From Ifrita kowaldi (Eukaryota; Chordata; Aves; Passeriformes; Cinclosomatidae): a stretch of 64,000 nucleotides of DNA. Positions within the stretch are counted from its first letter, which is position 1; every line of letters begins with the position of its first letter. Below, piece after piece: positions 52,318 through 63,748 of the stretch. The notes under the pieces were generated by a model. The model saw nothing but the letters and a program-made list of their open reading frames with translations, did not search any database and was not told the DNA's origin. The translations under genes and the position numbers were made by a program. The stretch is taken from the NCBI GenBank assembly GCA_013398055.1, contig VZRS01014563.1, positions 449,032 to 513,031 on the forward strand, written 5' to 3'.

Positions 52318-53425
52318 TCACAGGCCATCAGCGTATGTGTCCTCCCCAAAGCATAGGGGTATAGCAAAATATTCCGGCAGTGTTCCAGGAGGAAAACCGG
52401 GGCACAGGACACAAAGGGACCTGATTAAGATCATAGAGGTGGTCAAACCCAGAGCTGCAAACTGCTAGATGCCTCAGGCACTGGCCCTTCCGCCTATTGA
52501 AAGAACCCCTGGCCTTCCTGGGGTACCCGGGAGCTTCCTCTGTTGTTGTGCAAATCCAAAGCTGAGACACAGCTTAATTCAGCAGCTCTCCATTGGCTGG
52601 GCTATCTGCTCCCGTTCCCCGCATGTGCCGCTCCCTCCTTGTTTTAACATCACTGCTCCTTTGCCCTCCCTCCTACACATGATTGCATCTGGCCTGAATA
52701 CAGGTGTTCTGGAAACAATTACAGCCTCGTGGAAGGAGAATATGATGCATGGCAGCTCATTAGTTGTTTGCCATTATTATGGGAATGACTCCTTGTTTCC
52801 CTTCTGACCTCACCTATTGTCTAGGAAATGAATGGATATAGGAGTGAGAAAATTTGTTTTGGCAGTGGGATCTGTATTTTCCAAGGCTTGGTAATATTGA
52901 ATTCTGCCCAGAAATACAAATCAGAATAATTAACCAAACAAATGCACAAAGGAACCTTATTATTCCCAATATTGGTAGCCACTGTGCAAACTCAAAGACA
53001 TTATTTAAAATTCACTGTGCAAGTTTATTAGAAAAGTTACTCTTTTATACATTAAAAAAAATAACATTTCCACAGGAAATGGGAGAAAAAGCAAGTTATC
53101 ACTGTCAGAAGTTCTTCTAAGACATATCCAAACTCAAGATATTCATCATGAGTAATGGGAAAGTTAATACTGCAGGAATAAATTAGCCAGAGAATTTTAA
53201 TGGCTTTATTGTGTGACAGTTTCTAAAGTCCAACCAAATATCAGCTAGGAAATTCAAATGTGAGAGATATTCTCTTAAATCTTACAGATTTTTTTTAAAA
53301 GTCCTTTCTTATGATATAAGAGTCATTTAAAATATTCTGCCATGAATATACAGCTTACTTACGGGTAGAACATTTCACCATTCTTACCCAGCCACAAGCC
53401 AGCTTAATCTTTCATCTTTTCACAG
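52318..53425. other. Non-coding stretch
   Basis: Unique sequence. The frames at 52328-52807 lie on opposite strands with no recognisable motif. The right part, about 52850-53400, is AT-rich. No repeats were recognised. Confidence 0.5.
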
Positions 53426-53440
53426 AGGAACAGCAGATAC
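53426..53440 (+). other. Candidate 15-nt microexon
   Basis: A pyrimidine-rich acceptor (TTAATCTTTCATCTTTTCACAG) ends at 53425. A donor, GTAAGTATG, begins at 53441 and is a perfect intronic match to the U1 complement. Only AGGAACAGCAGATAC lies between them. Fifteen nt keeps the frame and would add Arg-Asn-Ser-Arg-Tyr in frame 1. Microexons of 3-27 nt are known, especially in neuronal genes. The exon's last base is C, not the favoured G, and I see no UGC-rich enhancer directly upstream. Chance remains the main alternative. Confidence 0.15.
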
Positions 53441-53471
53441 GTAAGTATGTTTTAGGGGGAATAAAATAGTT

Positions 53472-53482
53472 GAGAGAGAGAG
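53472..53482. repeat. (GA)n tract
   Basis: About five GA units followed by AGGGAGA. Simple sequence. Confidence 0.7.
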
Positions 53483-53871
53483 GGAGAATGTGTCAGTCTT
53501 TGAATATCTCTGTGCACAGGACTTGAGCTGACACATCGGTCCAGAGCTGTTAAACCTCCCGACTTTGGCCATAGCTGCTTGCACTGGAGGTGTTAAGAGA
53601 GTGGGGCACTGCTCTCTTTCATGTCATTTTCATCTGCTTTTTTTTTGCCCTGGCCAGTGCAGCTCTGTGTTTCACATTTCATTATCATAAAAATATGGTT
53701 GCAAAGTACCTCCATCAGAATCGTAATTGTATTTGCCCTGGTCGAGGCAACAACTGCGTGGTCTTGGGTTAAAAACTGGGTCAGGTACCAGAGGGCTGCC
53801 CCAACAGGAGGACACGGCTGTAGGAAAAGAGACCTGAGCAAAACCTCCCTCAGAATATGAAAAGTCACATC

Positions 53872-53948
53872 TGAGCAACTTGATCCAGGGGAAGGTGTCC
53901 CACCTTAAGGTCCTTTCCAGCCCAAACCGTTCTGTGATTCCATGATTT
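53872..53948 (+). mobile_element. CR1 LINE 3'-end fragment
   Basis: AGCAACTTGATCCAGGGGAA, then GGTGTCCCACCTTAAGGTCC and TTTCCAGCCCAAACCGTTCT, with the octamers TTCTGTGATTCCATGATTTT, is a short CR1 tail on +. About 75 bp remain. Confidence 0.9.
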
Positions 53949-56100
53949 TACAACCTGACAGTGGAGAACAGGCTGGGCAGCCCCAGCTCTGTAACAGGGC
54001 CAGGCTAAGGGTGAGCTCAGGGATATCCTTGTCCCACTGAACTCAAGTTGCCATTGATTGCATCAGCATTAAGAATTCACCCTCCATCCTTGAATTCTTT
54101 CTTCCCCATTTACATTCACAACCTTTTCTCTATGCAACAGTCATGGCTTTTAGGCAGATAAATATCTTACATGCTTCTCAAGGGTGTCATACGCTATTTA
54201 GTATTTTCCCTCTGGTATCAGCACCTGTTAAGCATGGAAATAAAGTGATTAGTCTTACATGTTTGGCTTCAAAAATTGATTTTAGGATACGTCTCCTTAT
54301 CATTGGTAGATTTGTCCACTCAAAACAATGATATTCTCTTCAATGATAAATTTTCTCAGTCTTGAAAAGTAGGAATTGCATTGGGAAATTTTCTGGGTGT
54401 CCCTTTCTTGTGGGATTTTCTATACCTATCAAACCATTTATGACAAAGCTGTTTGATATTATGTAGCCTTAGAGGAAATTTGTCTCTGCAGATCTAGACA
54501 CGACTTAAGAAAAAAGTCCTTGTGATGCAAGGGGGGAAAATTAACATTTGAAAATTGAGTGTTCTTTTAATAACAAGAAAGTTGTTTTGTTTGGGTGTTT
54601 TAGGTCTGAAAATAACCTGGTATTTTAATCAAGATGCCCAGGTTGGATAAAAAGTATCACTCAACCTGAACTGGGGGATCCTTTCTGCCCTTCTGCATCC
54701 AGAAGGTGCATTGGGCTTGATGTATCTTCAAGTTTCAGCTCCTTAAGGAGGAATATCTCTCAAACAAACCACTCTGTATACACCAAAAACATCTGATTCT
54801 TACACTGCTTCTTTACATGCCTTTGAAATCCTGTATATTATGCATGAATTCTTGGTTCATCATGTATCTTGAGATCTCTTTGTATTTCATTGTTTGTCTT
54901 CAATTTTGTATCTTGCTTATGTAAAATTCATTAAGCCTTTGTAAATACGAGGGAAAAACCTGTTCCTTTTGCTTTCTCCCTCGGGATGCTGGAAGGTTAC
55001 CTTGCCTCACGCTCATCTGTAATCTCTCTCTTGGGTTTAGCTTTTAATGAGTGCGGTACTCCAAGAAAGACGCAATCTGGGTGTTTTACTAGGCTTAGCC
55101 TCAAAGTGAAGCAAATAGTTCCTTTTGAATTGATGGAACTGGATCTTGTAACACTAGAACAAAATATTCTTGTATTACCTTGCCTTGGCCAGGTTATGAC
55201 CATAAAATTACCTGCTTTTTGCTGAATGGGCCTCTCAGAGGAGGAGCAAACAGCTAGCAGTGGGTCATTCTGGGGCTCTGAGGCATCACTTAACTCTCCT
55301 TCTGAGGTCCCTTGTCAGCTGTTCACTGATAGAGTGTGGGTTGGAAATTTGCTTTCTTTTAATCAGGAATGGAGGAGAGATGGAATGCTGTCAGAATGAC
55401 CCACATCCAGGTATTAAATTCCCTAATTTTTTTCCCCGCTTTAAGTCAAAATAGGACTTTGGTAAGTCTAAGAAATCCTACTGGGCATGCCTTATTACAA
55501 ACTAGTGCTGCACAGTCTCGTGCCTGCCATGCAGCAGGTCTTCGGTCTCCTGGGAGCTGCAATCCACTGACATTTATTAGAGCAGCTTTGGGCACGTTCA
55601 ACTTTAAGCTGAACCCAGCACTGACAAGCCACTAGATCAAAGAAGCCACAGTCAGCTCCACAATACCTTTTTTTCCCCTCACACTACAACTAACAACGTC
55701 AGATCAGGAAATCCCCTGAGCTGCAAATAGTTGGAAGCTGGGAAAGCACTCAGGGGAAGGATCGTGAGAATGGCTCGTTCCTGCTCCTCCTTAGGCATCT
55801 GTTTGTGGACACCGTTGCTGTGGGTCTCTGAGACACCAGTGTAAATGCATTCCTAAAAGATGACAAAAGAATTCCTGAGAAGGCAAAGGGGCAGAGCAGA
55901 AAGAAGGGAGACGAGGGGCTGCTGGTGTAGCGGTACCTGTATAGCAGAGGAGATGGGGACAGAGGTTGTCATCTCAGAGAATTTGGGCTCAGCTCTTGCA
56001 GGCAGCAGTCCCTCCCCATGGAAGAGCAGGAGGCGTGTAGGCTGACCCACCTCGCTCTGCTGGTGGCCATCACTTTGCTCTTGTCCTTCTTTTTAATCAG
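53949..56100. other. Non-coding stretch with weak splice-like signals
   Basis: AT-rich sequence. At 55367-55410 a 44-nt interval lies between the strong acceptor TGCTTTCTTTTAATCAG and CCAG|GTATTA. A second acceptor and GTAAGT donor bracket 16 nt near 55446-55461. Both are noted only as leads. No repeats were recognised. Confidence 0.4.
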
Positions 56101-56900
56101 GAAAAGGGTCCCTCCCTTCAGTGCAGTCGATGCAGGCAGCTGATGCACAGGGGGAAACCAGAGGGTGTGTGCAGCTGCGGGGCAGGGACTGCGCCGAGCC
56201 GAGGGGAAGCCGTGTTCCTGTCAGGAGGCTGTTAGCTCAGGCAATGCAGGCGAGATGGATGGAGCCAGTACAGCTGTTCTTGTGTTAGACGCTGAACAGA
56301 GCTTAGAAAGGAAAGAAAAAATCCAAATAAATAAGAATTATTCTGTACTACTGGGAGTATTCTATAGAAATAGAGATATTTTCCTAGGAGCTATTTTTGT
56401 CCTCATTTGGAGAATAAAAGAAACATTTTCTTCTGAGGGCTGTTTAAATCTGGGGGAGGCAAACCTGTTTTCTGAGAGATTCCTCACAATGATCAATGTT
56501 TGGTACCAAAAATTGGCCAACATGAGCTCCTAAATCCCGTGTACCACACCCTGTGTAGCAACACTGTCCAGCTGCAGCCCTAAGGAAAACAGCTTCTGTG
56601 CATCACAGTTTGGGGATGCAGCAAAGACAATAAGATGCTGAGAGGTGCCAGTTTTCCACTTTTCAGCAGGTTTCGAAGAGGTTCAATAGCACCAAGGCAA
56701 AAAGAGTTCTGAGAAAGCTCTGATGAAATTGTCTTGAGTGCAGACCCTGGAATGGCCTGGGTGGGTGGCACATGGGAACAGCCTTCCTGAGGTCCAGCTG
56801 CTCTGGGAGCAGTGGGAGTGAGCTGTTTGTCACCTCTGTCCCATCCTTCCCTGGAGCCCAGCACATCCAGGGTGCTGCAAGGGCATTCCACAATAAAACA
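56101..56900 (+). other. Candidate terminal exon with poly(A) signal
   Basis: A near-ideal acceptor (TTGCTCTTGTCCTTCTTTTTAATCAG) ends at 56100. The following sequence is locally CpG-containing. It carries an ATG at 56255 in a strong context (G at -3 and +4), a 92-codon frame to a TAA at 56531-56533, and an AATAAA at about 56893 followed by a GT-rich stretch. Acceptor, ORF, 3'UTR and poly(A) signal are therefore in the right order. The exon end is a guess, 10-30 nt past the signal. The 5' partner exon is unknown. Confidence 0.2.
56255..56533 (+). CDS. Small ORF, 92 codons, possible membrane segment
   Basis: The peptide starts MDGASTAVLVLDAEQSLERK. It has a hydrophobic stretch at about residues 34-55 (NYSVLLGVFYRNRDIFLGAI then FVLIW) broken by a basic RNR, and ends in LTMINVWYQKLANMSS. 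I recognise no family. The ATG at 56255 is preferred over the longer non-ATG start at 56165 because of its Kozak context. It could be a tail exon of a larger gene, a lineage-specific small protein or a chance frame. The annotation is tentative. Confidence 0.12.
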   Translation: MDGASTAVLVLDAEQSLERKEKIQINKNYSVLLGVFYRNRDIFLGAIFVLIWRIKETFSSEGCLNLGEANLFSERFLTMINVWYQKLANMSS

Positions 56901-59561
56901 TCAGCTCAAGCCATTGGCTCTGTGCCTGGCACCCACTCCAGAGAGATGTGAACTTTTGGTGCAGTGGCAAAGGAAAAATTGAGGGTTTTAAGTTTTTTAA
57001 TCTTTTTTTGTAATTCTTCCCGCTAAGTAAAGAGGGATTAAAATAAAACTCCAGACCAGAATGCACAAACTAAAATACTGCTTTATTTTAGGAAGGGAGA
57101 TTTTGGGAATGCTGACTCAGCTACTGGAATCAGTGCTTCCCTGATTGCCCTCAGTTTGAGACCAAAATTTAAGTGAGATACAACAAAATGAAGGGTGCAG
57201 ATGAGTTTGCTAACCAGTGGGTAGGGGGTGCACCTGAGAGAAGAAAGGTGGTTCAGTGGAAGCGATTATTAATGCTAGTTATTAACAATTAACTCTTTCA
57301 GTCTATTGAACCCTAAAAGCCAGAGATATAAAGTAATAGCAATCAAATGTTATTAAACGTGCCAAGTGTCTTAAGAGATAATCATATACAATCAAGCTTC
57401 AATAAGAAGAAATAAAATTTACTTATGATTAGATCCAAGTCAAAACAGTCAAAACAGATGCAAAAGGAGCGAGTAAACGCAGCAGAAAAAAGTCCTCAGG
57501 ACATCTACTTATATAAAAATCTAATGGAGTTTATTAAATAAGTCAGTTGACTAAAAAGTGATAAAAGCTGGTCTCTGAAGGAAGCAGTCGGGTTGTATGT
57601 TCTTTGGGAAATGCCATTGTTTATCTATCTAAAACCATTTCAAAGCTTGTAGCTCTAATATTGCCAGGGAGCCATCCGCCTGAAAGGAAAAAACAGTAGC
57701 TGTTGAAGAACTTCCTGAGAAACAGCTTTTAAGCCTGGAAAGCTGAGAAGAGATGGGTTTAATCACAAATCAAGTTAAGGAAGAAAATAATGAAACAGAA
57801 TTCCAATGTAGACAGAATGCTGTTTCAACACTTAAAAACGGTTGCAAAGAAGAGCTGCAGAAAACCTTTCGGCTTTATACTTTGTTCAAAAGATGTCAGC
57901 ACATAAATTAGGAGCCCTAGTCTACCATGACAGGATACTGGATCACTAGCACAGAAAAAGCAAACACTAGTAATATTTTCTGCCAAATAAAGAGGGTGAA
58001 CAGAGCGGGATCTGTTGATCAGTAACTTTCAGGCAACTTTAGATAGGTGTCTGCACAGGTATGCAGCCAGCTAACATGGGAGTTGATCCAGGTTTTCTGT
58101 AGCTTTGAGCTGAAATGGAAGAGAAAATGGAACTGAATCCTGGCTTCTTATAACTGCTTTTTCCAACTGGTTAAGAAAATATAACATATTTCTCCCTAGA
58201 AACTCCGTCTCACTATGAACTCTTTTGCACAGTGTCATTGCTTGGATGATGATGCAAAAACAGAAGAGAGGCAAAGTGTAATATTGTAATTCCTCAACCA
58301 AAGCCTTCAGTTCTGACCTAATATTGCTGGCATATTGGACAGATTTAAAATACTGGGGTTTGGGGAATCAATTTTTCAGTGGAGTGCTGGAGTGAGCTGC
58401 CAGCTCCCGGTGAGCTGATGCGACAGTGTCCAAAATCACCATCCCCTGCTGCCATCCCTCCCCAGCACCCTCCAATCCTGCAGCAGAACCAAACTGGCTT
58501 TGCACTGCCTGCTGCTGCTGCTGCTTTATGCAAAACCCTTGCCGACCATAAACCTCATAACAAGAACAGACAAAACGGATTTGTACACTGAGGAAAAAGC
58601 CCTGCAGGGCTGGCTGTGCCTGTGGTGACACTTGCCCTGACTGGAAACTGCGTTTCTATTGACTAATCACGGAGGAGCAAGGAGGCAGAGTGCTAATACA
58701 TCCTGAGGGCATTGATTAGAGGAATCAGTGCTGTCACGTATTTATGCCAGATTTTCTTTCTTGGCACGCCTCTTATTTTACGGTTCTGTGGTTCCACAAG
58801 AGCCTGGTGAGACTGCTTCTCCCAACACCCACTGCTGAGCAGGATTTTGCCTGAGTTCATGTGGTTTCACGGGTTTTAGCAGCAGTGAGTTCAGTCGAGC
58901 TCAGCTCCCTGCTCTCGCAGTTTGTAGGGAATTTTTTCCCAAACCATTTCTTCCACATCAAGAAATACATTAACCTCAGCCAGCAAGTAAAACACTGTTA
59001 GAGACGACAGGTTGTCTTGTTCCTTATTCTTTGCCACGAAACAAGCAGCATGAAAACACATTCAGGCTGATACATTTTTCAGGCCTTTTACAATACGTAC
59101 ACAGCTGGTTCAGTTGACAGAACTATCCAAGTATTATAAAGCATCCAAACATCACATCTTTATCTCCATCCTGGACTAGCAGGCAAAAATATTTTTATTC
59201 CCCACCAGAGAACTGGAGCATTTGTCTCCAGGTGCATTCTCTACAGGCATTCTCTCTTACTCTGAATTTTCTTTAGGCAATCCATAACTGTGGCATAAAT
59301 GGCCAGTTCATAGCACTGACCATTACTCACGTGAGAAATGCAGATGCAGACAACCTGGTTTCACAGAATATTTTGTTTCTTTTTCCACAGAAACTAAAAC
59401 TCGTGGGTTTCATACCTATGAACATAATTCTTCATCAGGGGAGTTCAGGCAAGAGACAAGGTTTACTGGAGATTTTGGTAGGAACTGCACCACACCTGCA
59501 TTGCATTTCTTGAGGAGATTCCCTTGATAGCCAGATGAACTGAACCAGACAGACAATGTAC
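56901..59561. other. Non-coding stretch
   Basis: AT-rich unique sequence. The frames at 58345-58631 owe their length to a (GCT)n-like run (TGCTGCTGCTGCTGC near 58511) and lie on both strands. No gene or interspersed repeat was recognised. Confidence 0.5.
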
Positions 59562-59581
59562 AATAGCACCACCTGGTGACT
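59562..59581 (-). promoter_or_regulatory. CTCF-like binding motif, reverse
   Basis: Read on minus, AGTCACCAGGTGGTGCTATT agrees with the CTCF core CCACCAGGGGGCGCTA at 13 of 16 positions by eye. The central CACCAGGTGG is a common CTCF variant. It also contains an E-box-like CACCTG. With the forward motif at 26819 it would form a convergent pair. Binding cannot be judged from sequence alone. Confidence 0.35.
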
Positions 59582-59611
59582 CCCAAAAATCTCACTGTTG
59601 CCCCAGTTCCC

Positions 59612-59639
59612 AAAGAAAAAAAAAAAAAAGAAAAAAAAA
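59612..59639. repeat. A-rich tract
   Basis: A14-G-A9 after CAAAG. No retrocopy with target-site duplications was seen next to it. Confidence 0.85.
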
Positions 59640-59951
59640 GATATACATACTTGTAAAAAGGAGAAGGATTCAGTAAGAAATCATTTTAAGTTGCAGAGCC
59701 AGTCATCTCCATATGTGTGCAATTTTCATGCTGCATGAAGTGATAACAGCAAAAAGAGATGGTTCATAGAGGGCTTAGGGAATCTGGTTTTAGCTAAAAA
59801 CTGTGTGATTTTCCATCCCTACTCAAGCAAATTCTAGCATTTAACAAAATATTCAAAAGTCAACCCAAGTCCCAGGAAAACCATACTTGGTTAGTGTTTA
59901 ATAACCAAGCATTTTGCACATGTGCAACTCAATGAGATCCTCTTTCTGCTT

Positions 59952-60237
59952 TCATTGTGATTGTTTGGGCTGAAGGTTGTGTCCTGTAGATGAATCTGCA
60001 GCTTCTAGGTGGAAAGGGCTGATGTGGGAACATTGTTCTGGGGATTCTCTGGGAGACGATGCTGCAAACATAAATACTGGTGAAATAATTACAGAAATAT
60101 CTTCTTTCTGAACATCAGCAGGGACGATATCCTCAAAGGATTTAATAGAATTCCTAAATTCTTTAGCTTTATTTAGTCCTTGCTGGCACTGCCCAATCTC
60201 TGAGCTGAATTTTGTAAACACCCACCCCAGTTTTCTG
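59952..60237 (-). other. Candidate terminal coding exon, minus strand (unassigned)
   Basis: From an acceptor-like ATTCGTAG (weak pyrimidine tract; exon from 60237) a frame of about 94 codons runs to a TGA at 59952. Its composition is protein-like (GQCQQGLNKAKEFRNSIKSF, then EDIVPADVQKEDISVIISPV), with a Ser/Pro/His-rich tail. I do not recognise the protein. A stronger acceptor 67 bp upstream (exon from 60304, TTCTTTTCTGTTTCAG) leads into a different frame of 43 codons. ATTAAA occurs on this strand downstream near 59900. This could be a frameshifted relic or chance. Confidence 0.18.
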
Positions 60238-60291
60238 CTACGAATGTGATGTGATTAGAGACAGCATCCAGGCAACAAAGCTGATGCTTGG
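60231..60291 (+). other. Candidate 61-nt exon, plus strand
   Basis: The acceptor-like AAACACCCACCCCAG ends at 60230 and the donor CTTGG|GTAAGT begins at 60292. One frame is open throughout (FCYECDVIRDSIQATKLML) and the other two have stops. The length is not a multiple of three. It overlaps the minus-strand candidate, and at most one of them is likely to be real. No family is recognised. Confidence 0.17.
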
Positions 60292-61417
60292 GTAAGTCTT
60301 TCTCCTGAAACAGAAAAGAAGGGTTTCTGTAAGAGCACAGGAGAAGCATGGAAAAGTCAAGGAGCTTCCTTACATGGTTGTGTGCTTGGTTATCACTTAG
60401 AAATGAATTGCAGGAGAAATACTGAAGAAAAATGTTCAGCTTGCTGTGACGACAGCTGTGTTTATTTTTTCAAAAAAAAATCTGGAGTAGTTGAGCACAA
60501 TAAGATTTTCTGCAGCCTGTAAGCCAAAGGAGAAGGCTTGGGAATTTAAGTATCAGTCCTGGACCTGATGAGAAGTCACTGGAGAGTGAAGCCAGTAATT
60601 ACAAGGTCATTGTACATCTCAGGGGTCTAAATGATACCCTTAATGCATTTTTGTGCTGCGCATGGATCCCAAAAGATTTCCATTACTCCCTTCATGTCAG
60701 CTGGGACGTGTGCTTGGTGCTGGGCCATGAATTCCTCACTGACAGCACCACGTGATTTTACATTGGCTTGAAACAGTCTTTTCAGGTGCTCTTTTTTATA
60801 TTCAGTTTTGTTGAAAGATGCATATGAAGGGATAATCTTGCTGCAGATTTTTCGTTTAGGTATGTCTCAAAACAGTGAAGGAACCATTTTGAGCTGTCTT
60901 CTGTGGCTAAGAATAAATTATTATCCTTTTGATTTATTATATATGTACCTAGTGTTGCAATGACCTGCAGCCAGCAGGAGCTCAGACTTTTGCTATAATA
61001 TAATGTGCATTACTTTTCTCTATTCATGAAGAGTGAACAATCTGCTCCTCTGCTATATGTATATGGGTATTCATATTTTTTTAGTGGGGATAGAAATTGG
61101 AAATATCCAGAGAATGGGATAGGAAACTATTGACTGAATGCCAAACATCTTTCCAAATCAAAATAAAGAACTAATAATCCGTGTTGTGCCTGTCAGCTGT
61201 AGCCAGGTTAATGGTTTGACGATAAAAATAAACAAGCTGTTACACAAATTGGCTGTAGCACACTATGGAACTTATAATGCACCACTTGTGATTGGCCTTT
61301 CCTGCTGATTTTTCCATTTTTTGAGGCAGCAGAGTTTTTTTCCATGTTGTTTGCCATGTGAAATATGAATTCCAGAGACTGGCCATGGCTTAGCTCACTC
61401 TGTACAGCTGACAAATA

Positions 61418-61431
61418 TGTGTGTGTGTGTG
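61418..61431. repeat. (TG)7 microsatellite
   Basis: Seven TG units. Short simple repeat. Confidence 0.85.
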
Positions 61432-62958
61432 AAAGAAGCTTTGCACATCATTACAACCTCCAAGGGCTTGAACCATCCAAATCCTTTGGGCTGTGCCAGT
61501 TCCCTCTTTTCCAGGGAAAAGCCGACAGAAATTGCTCGTGCAGCTGGAGGAGATTTCTTCAAGGAGACAGTGCTTTGTTTCTGTTCCATAATGTCATCCT
61601 CTGGTGAGCTCTTGACTTCTTGTCTGGGATCCATGAAACATAATTTTGACTACAGAGAGCCATTTCAGGATGATTTATTGCACCAAAACCATCGGCACAG
61701 GCAGAGGAATATATTCTGGTTACCATTTTCTCTCTGGTCCCATGTGTGCCGCTATCCCTTGTGTTCCTCTGCTCAATGCCCAGGGGGATGAGTACGTGGG
61801 TGTAAATATGTATTATTTATTTGTTAGGCTGAGAGTGAGGTGTGACACGGATGATTTGCAGCGTTTCCCACCTTCACTGTCGGGAATGTGTGCAGAGAGG
61901 GAAGGGACATTCTTTAGCTCTCTGTAACCAGTGGTAAGGTTTGAGGAGAAAATACAGCAAGTCCTTGTGAGTACAAAGCACCAGCCCCTCACCTCCTTCC
62001 TCTCCCAAGACACATTCCCAGTGCCACGTTATCACCTGGAGTGTTGGGATGTTGGAACAGGGATTCACAGCCAGCAGATCACTGCTCCTCACATGCAGGG
62101 TACAAGGCAGGCCTGGCAGGGCTGCAGGGCTGCTTCTGCTGCCATCCTTCTCTTTTCTTTTTGTTAGAAATCTTTTGGAAATCCCCTCCTGACTCAGCTT
62201 GCATCTTTAGACACTTAAATATTTAAACAGCCACTCCACTTGTTTTGTTCCCTCCACTTGTGGACCTCTTTGTATTTCCTGTCATCTTTAAGTGGCATAT
62301 TGATGTCCTTGGAAATCCTAACCATGCTTATGACTGGAAGGGGCCGATGCCTTGTTCTGATGATTCATGGAAGGTGTTAACATGTGCAATCAAAAATAGG
62401 GCCCTCAACTAATATATGTTCCAGCTCATTTTAGTTTTGCAGTCTTCAAATTTGAAGTCACTTTTGCCAGGTATTTTCTAAAACACCAGAAATTTAAATG
62501 TTGGAGAGAGAAAAAAGTGAAGAAGCAGAAATCAGTTTATTCTTGGTATAGTTTTCTTGTCATATCCTAAATCCTTAAAAATGAGGATTTCTCTGTGTCC
62601 AGAGATGGAACCCTGTCACACGCTGAGTTTCTCAGGCTTATAAGCTATTCACTGAAAGTCAAAAGTTTATTGAAGGGGAGCTGCAATGTAAAGTTGTTTC
62701 CTCTGAAGTATTATTAACATTTGACAGACACTGATAGATGTTACTAAAACATCTTGGAAGGCAAAGGAATAATTCAGCCAGCAGTTCCACTGATTTTGGT
62801 TTTTGATATATCCCCTCATAAAAATAATATCCCTTAGATGGATTTTTTTTTCCAGAATAGAATGCTGTATCTGAAAAAGGGAAGCAAAATATTTCCTGCA
62901 GTATTTTCTCATTGATGAAAAGCTTGCAAGAAGGAAAAGGTCACTGCACTAGGATGCA

Positions 62959-62986
62959 ATGAAATAATTAATATGAAATAATTAAT
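62959..62986. repeat. Perfect tandem duplication, 2 x 14 bp
   Basis: ATGAAATAATTAAT occurs twice without a gap. The identity of the copies suggests a recent slippage event. Confidence 0.95.
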
Positions 62987-63726
62987 ACCTAAGACACAAT
63001 AGAGAAGAAATAATGGCTGGGTTCTGCCTGAAATACCCAGTGCTGATTTATGGGTTCCTTTCCTCATGTAAACAGGAAAATTTTAAAGTTGACTTTTGAG
63101 GAAATCCCCAGCTGGTTTTAAATTGTTCCTTATAAAAGCTATTAAGTAAAAAAACTTGATCTCTCTTTTTCCTTTGTATAACATCCTTTTCTAACTCTCA
63201 GTTCTGCTGATGACTTTGGGCAGCTAAAGTTTTTCTATGAGACTCTTCTGAAACTCTTTTTGCACGGGCATTTCCCTCAGCTTCAATCCCTGCTCTCTTT
63301 CTCTTGAATTATTCAGCAGCACAGATAACTTATTGGCATGAATCTGTCACCTTTGTCAGGAGTTTATCTACCTCTTTTCTCAGATAATCCCCTATGACTA
63401 GCTAATCTTTCCTTTTGACTTACATCCCACGAACCTTTGAACCCTTATTTTTTTTTGTTGTTGCTACAGCCCTACCGCTTCAACCTCTGCTGAGAGTCTT
63501 ATATTTATTTCAAGGACCAAAACTGTTCATAAAATGTTAATGGTGTCTATCTTATTTCCCCATAATGCTAAAATAACTGGGATGTTCTGTGGGCTTGTCT
63601 ACCCGAAGAAACCAGTGCTCAGCAAAGCCAGGGATGAATTTACAGCTCCTCACTCCTCTCACAGATGTTTTAAGGGCTCGCTGAGTGGAGGATGAGTTCT
63701 TACACTATTAAACGTGGAGTAAGCCA

Positions 63727-63748
63727 CCGTGAACTTAAATGTTCACGG
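63727..63748. repeat. Perfect 8-bp inverted repeat, 6-nt loop
   Basis: CCGTGAAC (63727-63734) and GTTCACGG (63741-63748) flank TTAAAT. It forms a compact hairpin with a CpG in each arm. It is too short for a miRNA precursor. A palindromic protein site is possible. Confidence 0.9.

Noticed and set aside
54630..54730. Possible additional CR1 or other repeat fragment (CAGGTTGGATAAAAAG region)
   Set aside because: The resemblance is limited to a few words, with no octamer tail or continuous CR1 match.
58345..58631. Overlapping ORFs on both strands near a CTG/CAG run
   Set aside because: The frames are kept open by the short triplet run and no protein is recognisable. The run itself is only about five units.
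59612..59639. A-rich tract as the tail of a processed retrocopy
   Set aside because: No mRNA-like sequence or target-site duplication was seen next to it.
61417..61791. 124-codon + ORF
   Set aside because: Its start lies inside a TG microsatellite, there is no known motif, and overlapping frames occur on the other strand.
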